Source: JAWPMT01 sp965267435
GTDB taxonomy: Bacteria; Bacteroidota; Bacteroidia; Cytophagales; Cyclobacteriaceae
Length of the DNA: 64,000 bases
NCBI GenBank assembly: GCA_965267435.1
Contig: OZ253960.1
Location: forward strand, 868,001 to 932,000
Direction of reading: 5' to 3'
Shown here: positions 36,555 through 45,778 of the stretch, in pieces
Position numbering within the stretch: the stretch's first letter is position 1
How the letters are laid out: each line of letters opens with the position of its first letter
The notes under the pieces: model-generated
Told to the model about the DNA's origin: nothing
The model's input: the letters and a program-made list of their open reading frames with translations, nothing else
The model's database searches: none
Program-made: the position numbers and the translations under genes

Positions 36555-39200
36555 CTACTCCTCTCGCAAAAGGTCGACGGGAGCGGATCTCAGCGTTCTT
36601 GCAGATTGCAACCACAATACCACCCCTGTAGCCACGAAAAGTACGGTTATGGGGGTGATAAACATCCATACTTGCAGCGACACCCGGAAGGAGTAGTTGT
36701 CGAGCCATGACTGCCCTACAAGGTAGATGAGGGGAGCAGCCATCAGCGAGGCGGCGATGACCGCGGCAAACACCCCACGACCAAGCATTCCATAGATGTC
36801 CTTGAGCCCGGCGCCCAGCGCTTTCCTGATGCCTATTTCTTTGAGCTGGGCGTTGGCGATGAAGAACGCCATACCTGCCAATCCCAGAGTCGACACCAGC
36901 AGGATAAGGATCGAGAAGGTTGTGAGCGCCTGGATGAACTGCTGGTCGCTGCTGTATTGCTCATGATAGATGTCGCGTAGCAGTCCGTAGTCGAAGGGGT
37001 TGCCCACAAATATGTCATTCCACGTGTTGCCCAATCGGAGCAGCTCTTCTTTGTTCATCGGCCCATCGGTCTTCACGAATACATAGCCTTTGGGGTCCGT
37101 ACGAAGCTCCAGTAGGATGGGCTGATAATCGGTTTGTAGCCCTAGTTGGTGGAAATCCGAGATGACACCGATGATCGTGGGGCGACGGTCCATGCGATAC
37201 ACGATTTGTTGACCGATGGCGTCGCTGGGTCGTTGGAATCCCAATTGGCGGCTTGCCTTTTCGTTGATGACCAGCCCCTGTCTGTCGGTACCCCGTTGCT
37301 CATCAAAGAATCGCCCGGCGAGCAGTTCAAATTGAAACTGATAAAGGAAATCGTAGTCTACCTGGCTGAAATAATAATCCCGCGCCTCATTCTCTGGTTG
37401 GTTCGGCAGCCGCATATATCCCTCGGCATGACCGGGAATAAGTCGCCCGGGCAGGAAGTTACCGAGGGCCACGCTTTGAACACCAGAGATGGAGGTAGCC
37501 TCTTCCTTGAAGACTTTCAGTCGAGCGTGATGAATAGAATCCTTGGGTGTTTGAAAGCGGGGTCCTCCGATCACGAGTGTGTTGTCGATGTTCATGCCAA
37601 GCTCTGTGTCGTTCATCAGGCGTAGCTGTTGCTGTGCTATCAGTGAAAACCCGATGACCAGCACACACAGCGTGAACTGGATCATCATCAGGCCCTTGCG
37701 AAGGATATCCAGTTTGCCCTTGTGGTGGTGGCGACCGAGGATAGACAGGCCTGGAACAGAGGAGGTGACCCATGCCGGGTACAGCCCTGAGAGGAGTGAG
37801 GAAAAAAGCAGTAGCGCGATGATTCCTACCCAGAACTGCCAGAGGTCGAATACCTGTCCCACGTTGAAGCCAATGGCTGCCTCCATAGCAGGCGCGATCG
37901 CCGCAAGTATCGCCGCACCCGTCACGAGCGAGATGACCTGGACCAGGAATGAGGAGATGAACTGCTGCCTGAAGAGCGCGGCAGGCTGAGCACTCAAGAC
38001 CCGGTGTATCGCGATCTGCTGCTGATGCGCTAGCACACTTACGAGGGTGAAGTTCACGTAGTTCGTCGCGGCGATGATGAGGATGATAAGACCCACCCAT
38101 ATCATGAGTTCGATGAACCTTCGGTTGCCATTGGCTTGCAGTTCGTCAAGCAGCTGTGAGTCCAGGTGGATGCTGCTAATCGGCCTCATGGAGAGCGCCA
38201 TGCGGCCATCCGGCTCGTATTTGAGGGCGATCTGGTCGAGCGTTTCCTGGACGACGGCGCTGGATTCGTTGGTACTCAGCTTGACGTAGTTATGAAAGCC
38301 GGCCCCCCAATTGCTTAGTTCCTGCTCCAGTCTCGGATAGATCGAAAAGGGTACCAGGAATTCAAACGGGATGTGGCTGCGCTGGCTGTTTTGGATCACA
38401 CCTGTCACGGTCAGTTCAATGTCATCTTGGTAGCCACTGGCGCTCCAGAACCCAAAGGCTCCTTCCATGGAAATCTTTTGTCCCAGGGCGTTGCCATCAG
38501 GGAAATACCTGTTAGCCATGCGTTCGGAAAGTACCACTGCGAAAGGAGGGGAGAAAGCCTGGTCGGGATTGCCTTGCAGGAGTTGGAAGCCAAAGACGTC
38601 CAGAAAGGTGCTGTCGACCCCCAGCACACCTCTTTCACGATAGATGCGATCCCCAACACCGATGGCCACGGATTTTGAGATCTGCGTGAGCCGGCAAGTC
38701 TTTTCCACGCCAGGCACGCTTTGGTTGAGCTCTTCCGAGACCCTCGATATCGTATTCGCCTGGAGGTTCCATTCTCCGGGACCCGCATTATAAGATTGCT
38801 CGACCCTATAGATTTTGTCGGCATCTGGGTGGAAGAGGTCATAGGCCGATTCCTGCATGACGAAGGCCATGATCAATAGACAGGTGGCAAAAGCAAGTCC
38901 AAGGCCAAGGATGTTGATGGCGCTGAATACCACATTGCGCCGTAGCGTGCGAAAAGCAAGCGTGAAGTGAAGCTGCACCAGTTGGAAGGTGAAGAACAGC
39001 TTAAATCTTCGGATAGCGAACGGTCGAAGTAGGCTTAGCATCTGAAAGAGATAGGCCAGGTCCGCTTGCCACTTCGGTCCCTTGATGCGCTGATAGTACT
39101 CGTGGAGATCACCCAGTATTGGTTCGACCAGGTCCGGATCGCAAAATGCGGTGAAGAGTGACTTCATCCAGCTGGGAGGTGTGTTGCTTGCTCGGCGCAT
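36555..39200 (-). CDS. MacB/FtsX-type ABC permease with PadR-linked prefix domain
   Basis: 881 residues. The first ~80 residues form the permease prefix domain (FCDPDLVEPILGDLHEYY, a soluble helical segment found in PadR-linked systems). A membrane helix (VVFSAINILGLGLAFATCLL) and a large periplasmic MacB_PCD domain follow, then three FtsX helices (~370-470). A second MacB_PCD and FtsX half (~500-880) ends the protein, eight helices in all. Members work without their own ATPase and export peptides or act in mechanotransmission. It is 2 bp after padR on the same strand; no ATPase gene is adjacent. Confidence 0.88.
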   Translation of the reverse strand: MRRASNTPPSWMKSLFTAFCDPDLVEPILGDLHEYYQRIKGPKWQADLAYLFQMLSLLRPFAIRRFKLFFTFQLVQLHFTLAFRTLRRNVVFSAINILGLGLAFATCLLIMAFVMQESAYDLFHPDADKIYRVEQSYNAGPGEWNLQANTISRVSEELNQSVPGVEKTCRLTQISKSVAIGVGDRIYRERGVLGVDSTFLDVFGFQLLQGNPDQAFSPPFAVVLSERMANRYFPDGNALGQKISMEGAFGFWSASGYQDDIELTVTGVIQNSQRSHIPFEFLVPFSIYPRLEQELSNWGAGFHNYVKLSTNESSAVVQETLDQIALKYEPDGRMALSMRPISSIHLDSQLLDELQANGNRRFIELMIWVGLIILIIAATNYVNFTLVSVLAHQQQIAIHRVLSAQPAALFRQQFISSFLVQVISLVTGAAILAAIAPAMEAAIGFNVGQVFDLWQFWVGIIALLLFSSLLSGLYPAWVTSSVPGLSILGRHHHKGKLDILRKGLMMIQFTLCVLVIGFSLIAQQQLRLMNDTELGMNIDNTLVIGGPRFQTPKDSIHHARLKVFKEEATSISGVQSVALGNFLPGRLIPGHAEGYMRLPNQPENEARDYYFSQVDYDFLYQFQFELLAGRFFDEQRGTDRQGLVINEKASRQLGFQRPSDAIGQQIVYRMDRRPTIIGVISDFHQLGLQTDYQPILLELRTDPKGYVFVKTDGPMNKEELLRLGNTWNDIFVGNPFDYGLLRDIYHEQYSSDQQFIQALTTFSILILLVSTLGLAGMAFFIANAQLKEIGIRKALGAGLKDIYGMLGRGVFAAVIAASLMAAPLIYLVGQSWLDNYSFRVSLQVWMFITPITVLFVATGVVLWLQSARTLRSAPVDLLREE

Positions 39201-39202
39201 AA

Positions 39203-39535
39203 TCAGTTGCCTTGGGTGACGATATCAGGGATTTGATCCCAAAGTTTAATTTTCGTTTCGCGGCTCTTCGCCAGGACGCTTTTGCCCGTCTGGGTGAGTT
39301 GGATCAATCGCTTGCGTCGGCCCCCTCGTGCGTGAGAGGCACCGCCAATGTAAGTCTCGACAAAGCCTTTCTTTTCCAACCTCGCGATGGTGGCATGCAC
39401 GGCGCCAATAGTAGTGGACCTCCCGGTTTGTTCCTTGATCTCATCACGGACGCCGAGTCCGTAGGCATCATCTCCCAGCAAGGCGATCACCAGCAGTACC
39501 AACTCTTCGAATTCTCCCAAATAGTCTTTGCTCAT
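39203..39535 (-). CDS. PadR-family repressor
   Basis: 110 residues with the PadR winged helix: LGEFEELVLLVIALLGDDAYG, then TIGAVHATIARLEKKGFVE and a wing with the basic loop GGRRKRLIQLT. The short C-terminal helix would form the dimer. It sits directly before the prefix-domain permease, the usual partner of this PadR subgroup, and probably controls both genes. Two dyad repeats upstream are candidate operators. Confidence 0.9.
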   Translation of the reverse strand: MSKDYLGEFEELVLLVIALLGDDAYGLGVRDEIKEQTGRSTTIGAVHATIARLEKKGFVETYIGGASHARGGRRKRLIQLTQTGKSVLAKSRETKIKLWDQIPDIVTQGN

Positions 39536-39538
39536 GGC

Positions 39539-39603
39539 ATTTGTTCTATTTTGTAGACAATGATAACGGCTTCAATCGATATTTGTTCTATAATCTAGAT
39601 ATT
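39539..39603 (-). promoter_or_regulatory. Candidate PadR operator pair over the padR promoter
   Basis: ATTTGTTCTAT occurs twice in the same direction (39539-39549 and 39581-39591), 42 bp apart, about four helix turns. Each copy continues as a dyad TCTA-N5-TAGA. A possible -7 box on the minus strand, TATCATTG (39558-39565), is covered by the first copy. The second copy covers the -33 region. Binding at both would shut the promoter (inference). Confidence 0.5.
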
Positions 39604-39769
39604 GAGCGAAATTTTCTTGCGAAGATTGAAGGGAGGGGAGGGCAAATGAGGACATAAGTCGTAGTTAGTCAGGACTTAAATCACCGGGAGATTTGTTGGC
39701 ATAAACAGTCACATTGACTAAGTTCACCCCGGCATTTTGCCGCTGGCGAAACCCAAATTTTTTGAATTC

Positions 39770-40864
39770 ATGCAGATTGGAATATTGAAATGCACCACCG
39801 ATCCATTGGTGGCGGTCGTCCCCGATGTGGCCAAAAAGCTCATCAAGATGGATTACGACGTGGCCATGGAGAGCGGTGCAGGCAAGTCGTCCCTTTTTGG
39901 AGACGAACCCTACGAAGAAGCAGGGGTGAAGGTCACAGACCGCGATGACGTCCTCAAGACCTCTGACATTTTGGTGACCGTATCGAAACTAGATCCCACC
40001 GACATTGCAAAGGCCAAGTCCAATGCAGTATTGATTGGACAGCTCAATGCCCGGTTTCAACCGGAGTGGGCTGATCAGTTGGAGAAGAGCGACCTGATGG
40101 TCTTTAGTCTCGATAAGTTGCCCAGATCCTCTGTGGCGCAGTCCATGGATGTTTTGTCGGCGCTTTCGTCTCTGGCAGGATACAAAGCTGTCGTAAGCGC
40201 AGCGGAACGCTTTCCGGGATACTTTCCTATGATGACCACCGCTGCTGGCACCATTCCTCCGGCGAGGGTGCTCGTGCTAGGTGCAGGTGTCGCTGGATTG
40301 CAAGCCATTGCCACAGCCCGTAGACTCGGCGCCGTGGTCGAAGCGTTCGACGTTCGCTCGGCGGTGAGAGAGGAAGTGCAGAGCCTCGGTGCCTCCTTCA
40401 TTGAGGTGGAGGGAAGTCAGGAAGACGCACAAGCAGGGGGTTATGCCGTCACCCAATCCGAAGAATACCAAAGTCGACAACGAGAGCTCATCCATGAGCG
40501 AGCCTTGAAGGCTGATGCTGTGATTTGCACGGCGCAGATTCCCGGAAGGGAAGCGCCCAAGCTCCTCGAAGCGCGTACGGTCAAAGCAATGAAACCCGGC
40601 AGTGTCATCGTCGACATGGCCGCCTCTACCGGAGGCAATTGCGAAGTGACGGAAAACGACAAAGAGATTGTGGTCAACAATGTCACCGTTTTGGGTGACT
40701 CCAAGCTGCACAATCAGCTGCCAGTAGCCGCGAGCAAGCTCTTTGCCAACAACCTTTTCAACTTCATCAAATTCATCTTCCAGGACGGCGAGCTCAACTT
40801 TGAACATGAGATTGTCGCCGAGAGCTTCCTTGGAGATCCACCCATTGTCAAAGAGGCATCATGA
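39770..40864 (+). CDS. pntAA: Proton-translocating NAD(P) transhydrogenase, subunit alpha1
   Basis: 364 residues: the NAD(H)-binding domain I alone, as in the three-subunit form of the enzyme. Features include the N-terminal MQIGILKC, YRIDEPRVA-like positions replaced by VAVVPDVAKKL, the Rossmann motif LGAGVAGLQAIATARRLGA (~164-182, written in one piece of 19) and TAQIPGREAPKLL. ATG 39770 is used since the longer frame begins with a TTG at 39737. It overlaps the next gene by 4 bp. It passes hydride from NADH to NADP via domains II and III. Confidence 0.92.
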   Translation: MQIGILKCTTDPLVAVVPDVAKKLIKMDYDVAMESGAGKSSLFGDEPYEEAGVKVTDRDDVLKTSDILVTVSKLDPTDIAKAKSNAVLIGQLNARFQPEWADQLEKSDLMVFSLDKLPRSSVAQSMDVLSALSSLAGYKAVVSAAERFPGYFPMMTTAAGTIPPARVLVLGAGVAGLQAIATARRLGAVVEAFDVRSAVREEVQSLGASFIEVEGSQEDAQAGGYAVTQSEEYQSRQRELIHERALKADAVICTAQIPGREAPKLLEARTVKAMKPGSVIVDMAASTGGNCEVTENDKEIVVNNVTVLGDSKLHNQLPVAASKLFANNLFNFIKFIFQDGELNFEHEIVAESFLGDPPIVKEAS

Positions 40865-41166
40865 ACACTTTCTTTGAATTTCTCGCCAACTACCCTGCAC
40901 AGATCTACATGGTAGTCCTGGCGGTATATCTGGGATTTGAGGTGATCTCCAAAGTCCCCACCGTACTGCATACTCCCTTGATGTCTGGTGCCAACGCCAT
41001 CAGTGGCGTAGTAATCATCGGGGCTATTTTGTTAGTGCGCCAGTCGGAGGCCAATGACTACCTGTCCCTGTCGCTCGGCTTCGTCGGCATCATCCTCGGT
41101 ACCATCAACGTCGTAGGTGGACATGCCGTCACGGACAGGATGTTGGAAATGTTCAAGAAGAAGTAA
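40861..41166 (+). CDS. pntAB: NAD(P) transhydrogenase, subunit alpha2
   Basis: 101 residues with three membrane helices. MVVLAVYLGFEVISKVP and HTPLMSGANAISGVVIIGAI are the usual marks of the alpha2 subunit (first part of membrane domain II); the second part is on PntB. Start-stop overlap with pntAA and 3 bp before pntB, so all three are made together. Confidence 0.93.
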   Translation: MNTFFEFLANYPAQIYMVVLAVYLGFEVISKVPTVLHTPLMSGANAISGVVIIGAILLVRQSEANDYLSLSLGFVGIILGTINVVGGHAVTDRMLEMFKKK

Positions 41167-41169
41167 GCT

Positions 41170-42570
41170 ATGGAAATCCAAGCCCTGATCAATTCTGCCT
41201 ACCTCATTGCTGTGGTACTGCTGATCGTCGGACTACGTCGCTTGAGCAGCCCCGCCACGGCCCGCAAAGGAAACTTCATCGCCGCCTCCGGGATGGGACT
41301 GGCGATTCTTACCAGTGCCCTTCAACCCCTGGAGCAAGGGAATAACAATTACCTACTGATCATCATTGCCTTAGCCATCGGATCTACCATTGGTCTGGTG
41401 GTCTCCAAGCGTGTGGAGATGACGGCCATGCCCGAGCTCGTGTCGCTGTTCAACGGACTGGGAGGCGCCTGTGCCGTAGCCATTTCATTGATTGAGTTGT
41501 ACAACTTTCAGCCCTTGTTTACAGCAGGGCAGGAGGTGATCCTCGGACGACACCTGACGACGCACCTCGCCATGTTTGTAGGCGGTGTGGCTTTCACTGG
41601 TAGTATGATCGCCTATGGCAAGCTGGCCGGCAAGATCCAGGACAAGAAGATCGCGGGGATGAAGGTCATCAACATTGTGATGCTGGTGGCGATCCTGGGT
41701 TTGATCGCTTATCGCATCTTCATGCCTGACGGATCTTTTGTTTTGCCACTGATCATTCTTGGCGCGGCTTTGCTCTACGGGATCACCTTCGTCCAGCCCA
41801 TCGGCGGGGCGGACATGCCCGTCGTCATTTCGCTCCTTAACGCCTTCACCGGGGTGGCTGCTGCCCTCGCGGGGATCGTCTATGGCAATCAGGCCATGCT
41901 GATCGGCGGGATCCTCGTGGGTTCTTCGGGTACCATCCTTACGGTATTGATGTGCAAGGCGATGAACCGATCGCTGTTCAATGTGATCATCGGAGGATTT
42001 GGGGGCGGAGGTACTGCGATCGCGGCGGGCGAGCAGATCGTTCGCGAGACCAATGCGGCCGAAGTGGCGATACTTCTACGATATGCGAATCAGGTCATTT
42101 TCATCCCTGGTTACGGCATGGCGGTCGCCCAGGCTCAGAAGACCTGCAAAGAGCTGGACGACCTACTTCAGAAACATGGGGTGGCGGTGAAATACGCCAT
42201 ACATCCCGTGGCAGGCCGGATGCCTGGTCATATGAATGTGTTGCTTGCTGAAGCGGATGTGCCGTACCCATCGTTGCTTGACCTGGATGATGCGAATGCC
42301 GCCTTCAAGGACACCGATGTCTGCATCGTCGTTGGCGCCAATGACGTGGTCAACCCCGCGGCGTTGGATGATCCCGCGAGCCCGATATATGGCATGCCCA
42401 TCTTAGAGATCCTCCAGGCGAAGAAATCGATCGTGCTCAAGCGGAGTATGAACTTCGGGTATTCCGGTATTCAAAACCCGCTGTTCTTTCACGAGCGAAC
42501 CAACATGCTCTTCGGCGACGCCAAAAGCTCGATTCAGGGACTCATTGACGAAGTAAAGGCGCTGGATTAA
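41170..42570 (+). CDS. pntB: NAD(P) transhydrogenase, subunit beta
   Basis: 466 residues. The first ~270 carry eight or nine membrane helices that complete the proton channel (FNGLGGACAVAISLIE and GSMIAYGKLAGKI are conserved). The last ~180 form the soluble NADP-binding domain III, with PGYGMAVAQAQ, HPVAGRMPGHMNVLLAEA and VCIVVGANDVVNPAAL. Using the proton gradient, the complex makes NADPH from NADH. Third gene of the operon. Confidence 0.94.
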   Translation: MEIQALINSAYLIAVVLLIVGLRRLSSPATARKGNFIAASGMGLAILTSALQPLEQGNNNYLLIIIALAIGSTIGLVVSKRVEMTAMPELVSLFNGLGGACAVAISLIELYNFQPLFTAGQEVILGRHLTTHLAMFVGGVAFTGSMIAYGKLAGKIQDKKIAGMKVINIVMLVAILGLIAYRIFMPDGSFVLPLIILGAALLYGITFVQPIGGADMPVVISLLNAFTGVAAALAGIVYGNQAMLIGGILVGSSGTILTVLMCKAMNRSLFNVIIGGFGGGGTAIAAGEQIVRETNAAEVAILLRYANQVIFIPGYGMAVAQAQKTCKELDDLLQKHGVAVKYAIHPVAGRMPGHMNVLLAEADVPYPSLLDLDDANAAFKDTDVCIVVGANDVVNPAALDDPASPIYGMPILEILQAKKSIVLKRSMNFGYSGIQNPLFFHERTNMLFGDAKSSIQGLIDEVKALD

Positions 42571-42889
42571 AGTTCATTCAGGGACGCCCCATCGCTGTTG
42601 CCCTAAAGTGCGAGAGGACGCTTATCGCTGTGATCGACGACCCCAGGCCCTCGCTACTTCAGGGCAGGCCTTGCGGCTACACCGGCGCTAAGCGGGTGTG
42701 CCGCCTCCCCCCGGAGCCAAAGCCTCTGATTTGGGCCATATTTTCTATCGATCAGATGAGCCCCCACTCATGTCCTGCTGGTTTGCTCTCACCAATTACC
42801 AGAGGCTGCGACCTCGGGGAGACGTGTTGAATGAAAGTTGGCTTCTTCCAGAGCAATGGCAAGACAATTAGGATTAACTTTCATGTTCA
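42571..42889. other. Intergenic region without a gene
   Basis: 319 bp between pntB and the porin gene. A GC-rich stretch could read as a 66-codon frame from 42630 but its composition is not protein-like. Near the end, a TTGAATGAAAGTT word (42829-42841) is followed 30-odd bases later by AACTTTCATGTTCAA, a near-perfect complement with a one-to-two-base insertion. This dyad ends at the ATG of the porin gene and may be regulatory. No clear promoter found. Confidence 0.5.
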
Positions 42890-44527
42890 ATGTGTGGGAC
42901 GAAGCCTTTGTATGCAGCTCTTTTGTTGCTGCTCCCTCTGCTGGGAACTTCTCAGGAGTTGATCACTGATCTGGAGAGTATTCTGATTCGGAATGTAACG
43001 GTCATTGATCAGGCGGGCAAGGCAAAGGATTTGACCGTCAACATTCTTATTAAGCATAAGGTCTTGGACCTCGTCACCCCAGACAGGGTTGATCTATCCG
43101 CAGCCGATATTGCTTTTGACGCCAACGGTGGATTTGTACTGGGCAAACTGGAAGTAGGTAACCCGGCAGGTTTCATTATCCTGGAGGAAGATCCTCGTAC
43201 AAATGACAATGTGCTGCTGGACACAAAGTCATTCGCCTTGTTCGCGATCACCAAAGGTGAGGTCGCACTGAATAGATTAATACGGATTGATGCGGATGCT
43301 GAGGAACAGATTCGTGGCTGGAGGTCGTACGCACCCCCGGCCGTGGCTTTGCCATTGTCTTATCAAAACAGCCGAAAATGGAATGTCTTCAGAACCAAAC
43401 CCCTGACGATGGTATTAGGTGGAGCGATTCTGATGGAAAACACTCGCTGGTTGGCACAAGATGACATCAACGAACAGCAGGTAGGGGAACTCGGGCCATT
43501 CAAGGGCGGTGCCATGCGTGGGTTTCGCGCTGGTGTGGGAGGCACCTTCAATTTCAAGAAGCCGTGGACCTATCTGTTTACCATGGGAACACGGGCCTTT
43601 GAGCGCGGTTTTGAGCAGGGTGACCTGGACGAATTTGTTCTTTACGACTATCGGGTGGGCATACCGGTAGGACCAGTGACACTGACCATTGGCAAGACGA
43701 AGGAAACCATTTCTATTTCACGGCTGTCAGCGATGATTTATGAGCCCGCGCAACAAGAACGCGCTTCCGTTGCTGACGGGCTATTACCTGCCAGGAATAT
43801 TGGAATTGTCGTCAGCGACGTATTTATGAAGGACCGAATGACCTGGGCGGCGGGAGTCTTCAATAACTGGTATGAAGTTGATCGATCATTTTCAGACAAT
43901 CCGACAGTCGTGACAGGGCGTGTCAGTGCATTGCCCTATCTGTCCGAAGATGAAAGCAACCTGCTGCATATCGGCATTGCCGGACGGTACTCAAACGCAG
44001 CAGGAGGCATCCAATACAAGGCGAAGACGGAGATCTTTAGTGGTCCCGTGATGGTGGATACCGATCTCATCGATGATGCTTCGTCTACTTTTCACTACGG
44101 TTTGGAAATGGCCTGGAGAAAGGGACCCCTTATCGTCATCAGTGAATATCTCCAATCCAACGTCCGCTCTGTTGCTTTTGATGACCCTGGCTTCAGCGGG
44201 TTATACGTAGTCGCTTCCTATGTGCTGTCAGGAGAGATGAGGGAATACAATAAGCGGAGTGGGACTTTCAATAGAATCAAAGTGGCCAATGGCCTGAATT
44301 CTGGTGGTTGGGGTGAGTTGGAGGTCTTCAGTCGCTGGTCCTCTTTTCATTTGAACGATCAAAACATCAATGGTGGAGCGATGAATACCTGGTCGCTGGG
44401 GTTGAATTGGACCCCCGTTATGTCCGTGCAGACCAACATCAACTACCGCTATTCAACTTTGGATCGGATGGGCGAACGAGGTGCTAATCACGGCATGGTC
44501 GTGCGTCTCAGTTTCATTTTGGAATAG
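42890..44527 (+). CDS. Outer-membrane porin with an amidohydrolase-like N-terminal segment
   Basis: 545 residues with a signal peptide ending LGTSQE. From ~180 on, the protein is a beta-barrel of the phosphate-selective porin (OprO/OprP) type: amphipathic strands, GFRAGVGGTFNF, LSFILE as a final strand ending in an acidic residue. Residues ~25-135 look different: ILIRNVTVIDQAGKAKDLTV then VGNPAGFIILEEDP and KGEVALNRL, which resembles the small beta domain that frames the barrel in amidohydrolases, with the catalytic part absent. The role of this part is unknown; a periplasmic plug or binding domain is possible. Confidence 0.75.
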   Translation: MCGTKPLYAALLLLLPLLGTSQELITDLESILIRNVTVIDQAGKAKDLTVNILIKHKVLDLVTPDRVDLSAADIAFDANGGFVLGKLEVGNPAGFIILEEDPRTNDNVLLDTKSFALFAITKGEVALNRLIRIDADAEEQIRGWRSYAPPAVALPLSYQNSRKWNVFRTKPLTMVLGGAILMENTRWLAQDDINEQQVGELGPFKGGAMRGFRAGVGGTFNFKKPWTYLFTMGTRAFERGFEQGDLDEFVLYDYRVGIPVGPVTLTIGKTKETISISRLSAMIYEPAQQERASVADGLLPARNIGIVVSDVFMKDRMTWAAGVFNNWYEVDRSFSDNPTVVTGRVSALPYLSEDESNLLHIGIAGRYSNAAGGIQYKAKTEIFSGPVMVDTDLIDDASSTFHYGLEMAWRKGPLIVISEYLQSNVRSVAFDDPGFSGLYVVASYVLSGEMREYNKRSGTFNRIKVANGLNSGGWGELEVFSRWSSFHLNDQNINGGAMNTWSLGLNWTPVMSVQTNINYRYSTLDRMGERGANHGMVVRLSFILE

Positions 44528-44614
44528 GCAAGATTAGCAATGTGCGTCAGGCTCCGAATGGAAAGGCCGTCGGCGCCAATGGGATCAACCCAGCAGCGCT
44601 CGACGACCCACGCA

Positions 44615-45478
44615 TCAAATCAGCCCATCACTCATGTTACCGCCGGGCTGTACGAATTGGTGACCCAGGCTTGAATACGTTGCGGGAAGACCCATGAATT
44701 TCGAATACGTTCTGATCGTCCACGAAACAGGCCCTCGGAAAAAGTAGCACTCAGGAGCCGCGATCTTGTCGATGTCCTTTTTGTATTTGTGTGCCGTTCC
44801 TTTCGTCAGGTGGAACTTCAGCTCATCCGTGCTGTCGAAAGTTTCGTGGATGATGAGCGCATTCTCGCCAGGCACATCATACACCTCAAATCGCACGAGT
44901 CCCTTTTCCATATCGAAGGCGTCGGTACCGACCATTTGCCACCAGTAGGTCAGCTCGTCTTTCGCATCCACGCCCGGCTTACATGTCCACTTCGCCGTCA
45001 CTTGAATGGCCGTCTCTGGGTTAGGACGTTGATAGTCGTGCTTCACATAGCTGAAGAGGTGGTCACCGAAGGCGGCATCTACGTTTTTGCCTTTGAGCGC
45101 TTCTTTTACTTCCGAGGAGATGGCTATACCTTTCACCAGGTGATGCTCCGGTTTAGCAATCTGTGATAGGGCCGGTTGATGCTCGGCTGCAGTGGTGTTG
45201 AAATAGTCAACGAGTGATGCCGCATTCTTAAATACGTGGTGCACCAGGACGGCGTCTTGCCCGACACCGTGGTTGATCTCTGTAGAGAGCATGCCCCCGT
45301 GATTGCGCGCAGCCTGGTGAATGGCTTCCCATTCGGTGACGAGCGCCTTTGATTCCGGGGACTTAGTGAACAGCCCGCCCTTTTTGGTGGGCACCCATTT
45401 ACCGGTGATGCTTATTTCGTCACCCAGCTGGGACGGTGCCTGCAAGTGGGCGGCTAGTGCTTCTTGTTGGATGGTCAT
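44615..45478 (-). CDS. Tandem ABM-domain protein
   Basis: 287 residues, no signal peptide. Two repeated ferredoxin-like ABM (antibiotic biosynthesis monooxygenase) units can be seen: residues ~20-115 with VLVHHVFKNAASLVDYF, and ~155-255 with LIIHETFDSTDELKFHL. Each ends near a KPEHHLVKG- or APECYFFRG-like strand. Relatives oxidise quinols or polyketide rings without cofactor; some only bind. A single-unit relative is encoded next on the same strand. Confidence 0.75.
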   Translation of the reverse strand: MTIQQEALAAHLQAPSQLGDEISITGKWVPTKKGGLFTKSPESKALVTEWEAIHQAARNHGGMLSTEINHGVGQDAVLVHHVFKNAASLVDYFNTTAAEHQPALSQIAKPEHHLVKGIAISSEVKEALKGKNVDAAFGDHLFSYVKHDYQRPNPETAIQVTAKWTCKPGVDAKDELTYWWQMVGTDAFDMEKGLVRFEVYDVPGENALIIHETFDSTDELKFHLTKGTAHKYKKDIDKIAAPECYFFRGPVSWTIRTYSKFMGLPATYSSLGHQFVQPGGNMSDGLI

Positions 45479-45526
45479 GATTGTAGGGATTTGAAAAGGT
45501 TAAAAATGTGGTGAGCCCTCTCTTCA

Positions 45527-45576
45527 CGTCATCCAGAGGGAGGGTGTTAACCCGACCGAAGGATCTCTTTGACGCG
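45527..45576 (+). repeat. GTCATTC...GACGCG dispersed repeat, copy A
   Basis: Begins CGTCATCCAGAGGGAGGGTG and ends ...GAAGGATCTCTTTGACGCG. Copy B at 56741-56790 has the same sequence except for a few changes; related, more diverged copies are at 47395, 48821, 48907 and 49347. Confidence 0.75.
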
Positions 45577-45595
45577 AGGCCTCCCAAATGTGTGA

Positions 45596-45728
45596 TGACA
45601 GATCAAAAAACTGCTGTTAATTCCCGGACCTGTTCCGGGATCTCCTAGCTTCGGAGCAGGGTCTTCCTCTAGCGGGGGACCCCGGAATAAATCCGGGGAT
45701 TACCGCTCTATAGTTTTTTGATCTGTCA
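45596..45728. repeat. TIR-bounded palindromic element, copy 1
   Basis: 133 bp bounded by perfect 17-bp inverted repeats (TGACAGATCAAAAAACT and its complement). Inside are smaller hairpins: CCCGGA-acctgt-TCCGGG and CCCCGGA-ataaa-TCCGGGG. Another element with the same ends, TGACAGAT(T)A..., and the same GACCCCGGAAT...CGGGGATT core is at 54020-54228. It has the shape of a small non-coding mobile element. Confidence 0.75.
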
Positions 45729-45778
45729 CTTCCTTATGAGTAATACCTGACTTGGATTCTTAAGGGGGACTTTATCCG

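Larger units (their letters stand above)
45479..45778. other. Intergenic region with two dispersed repeats
   Basis: 300 bp between the two ABM genes. It holds a GTCATCC-type repeat and a TIR-bounded element, each listed separately. No reading frame of note. Confidence 0.7.

Noticed and set aside
42630..42830. 66-codon frame after pntB
   Set aside because: GC-rich, Cys/Pro-rich composition and no sign of a promoter or domain.
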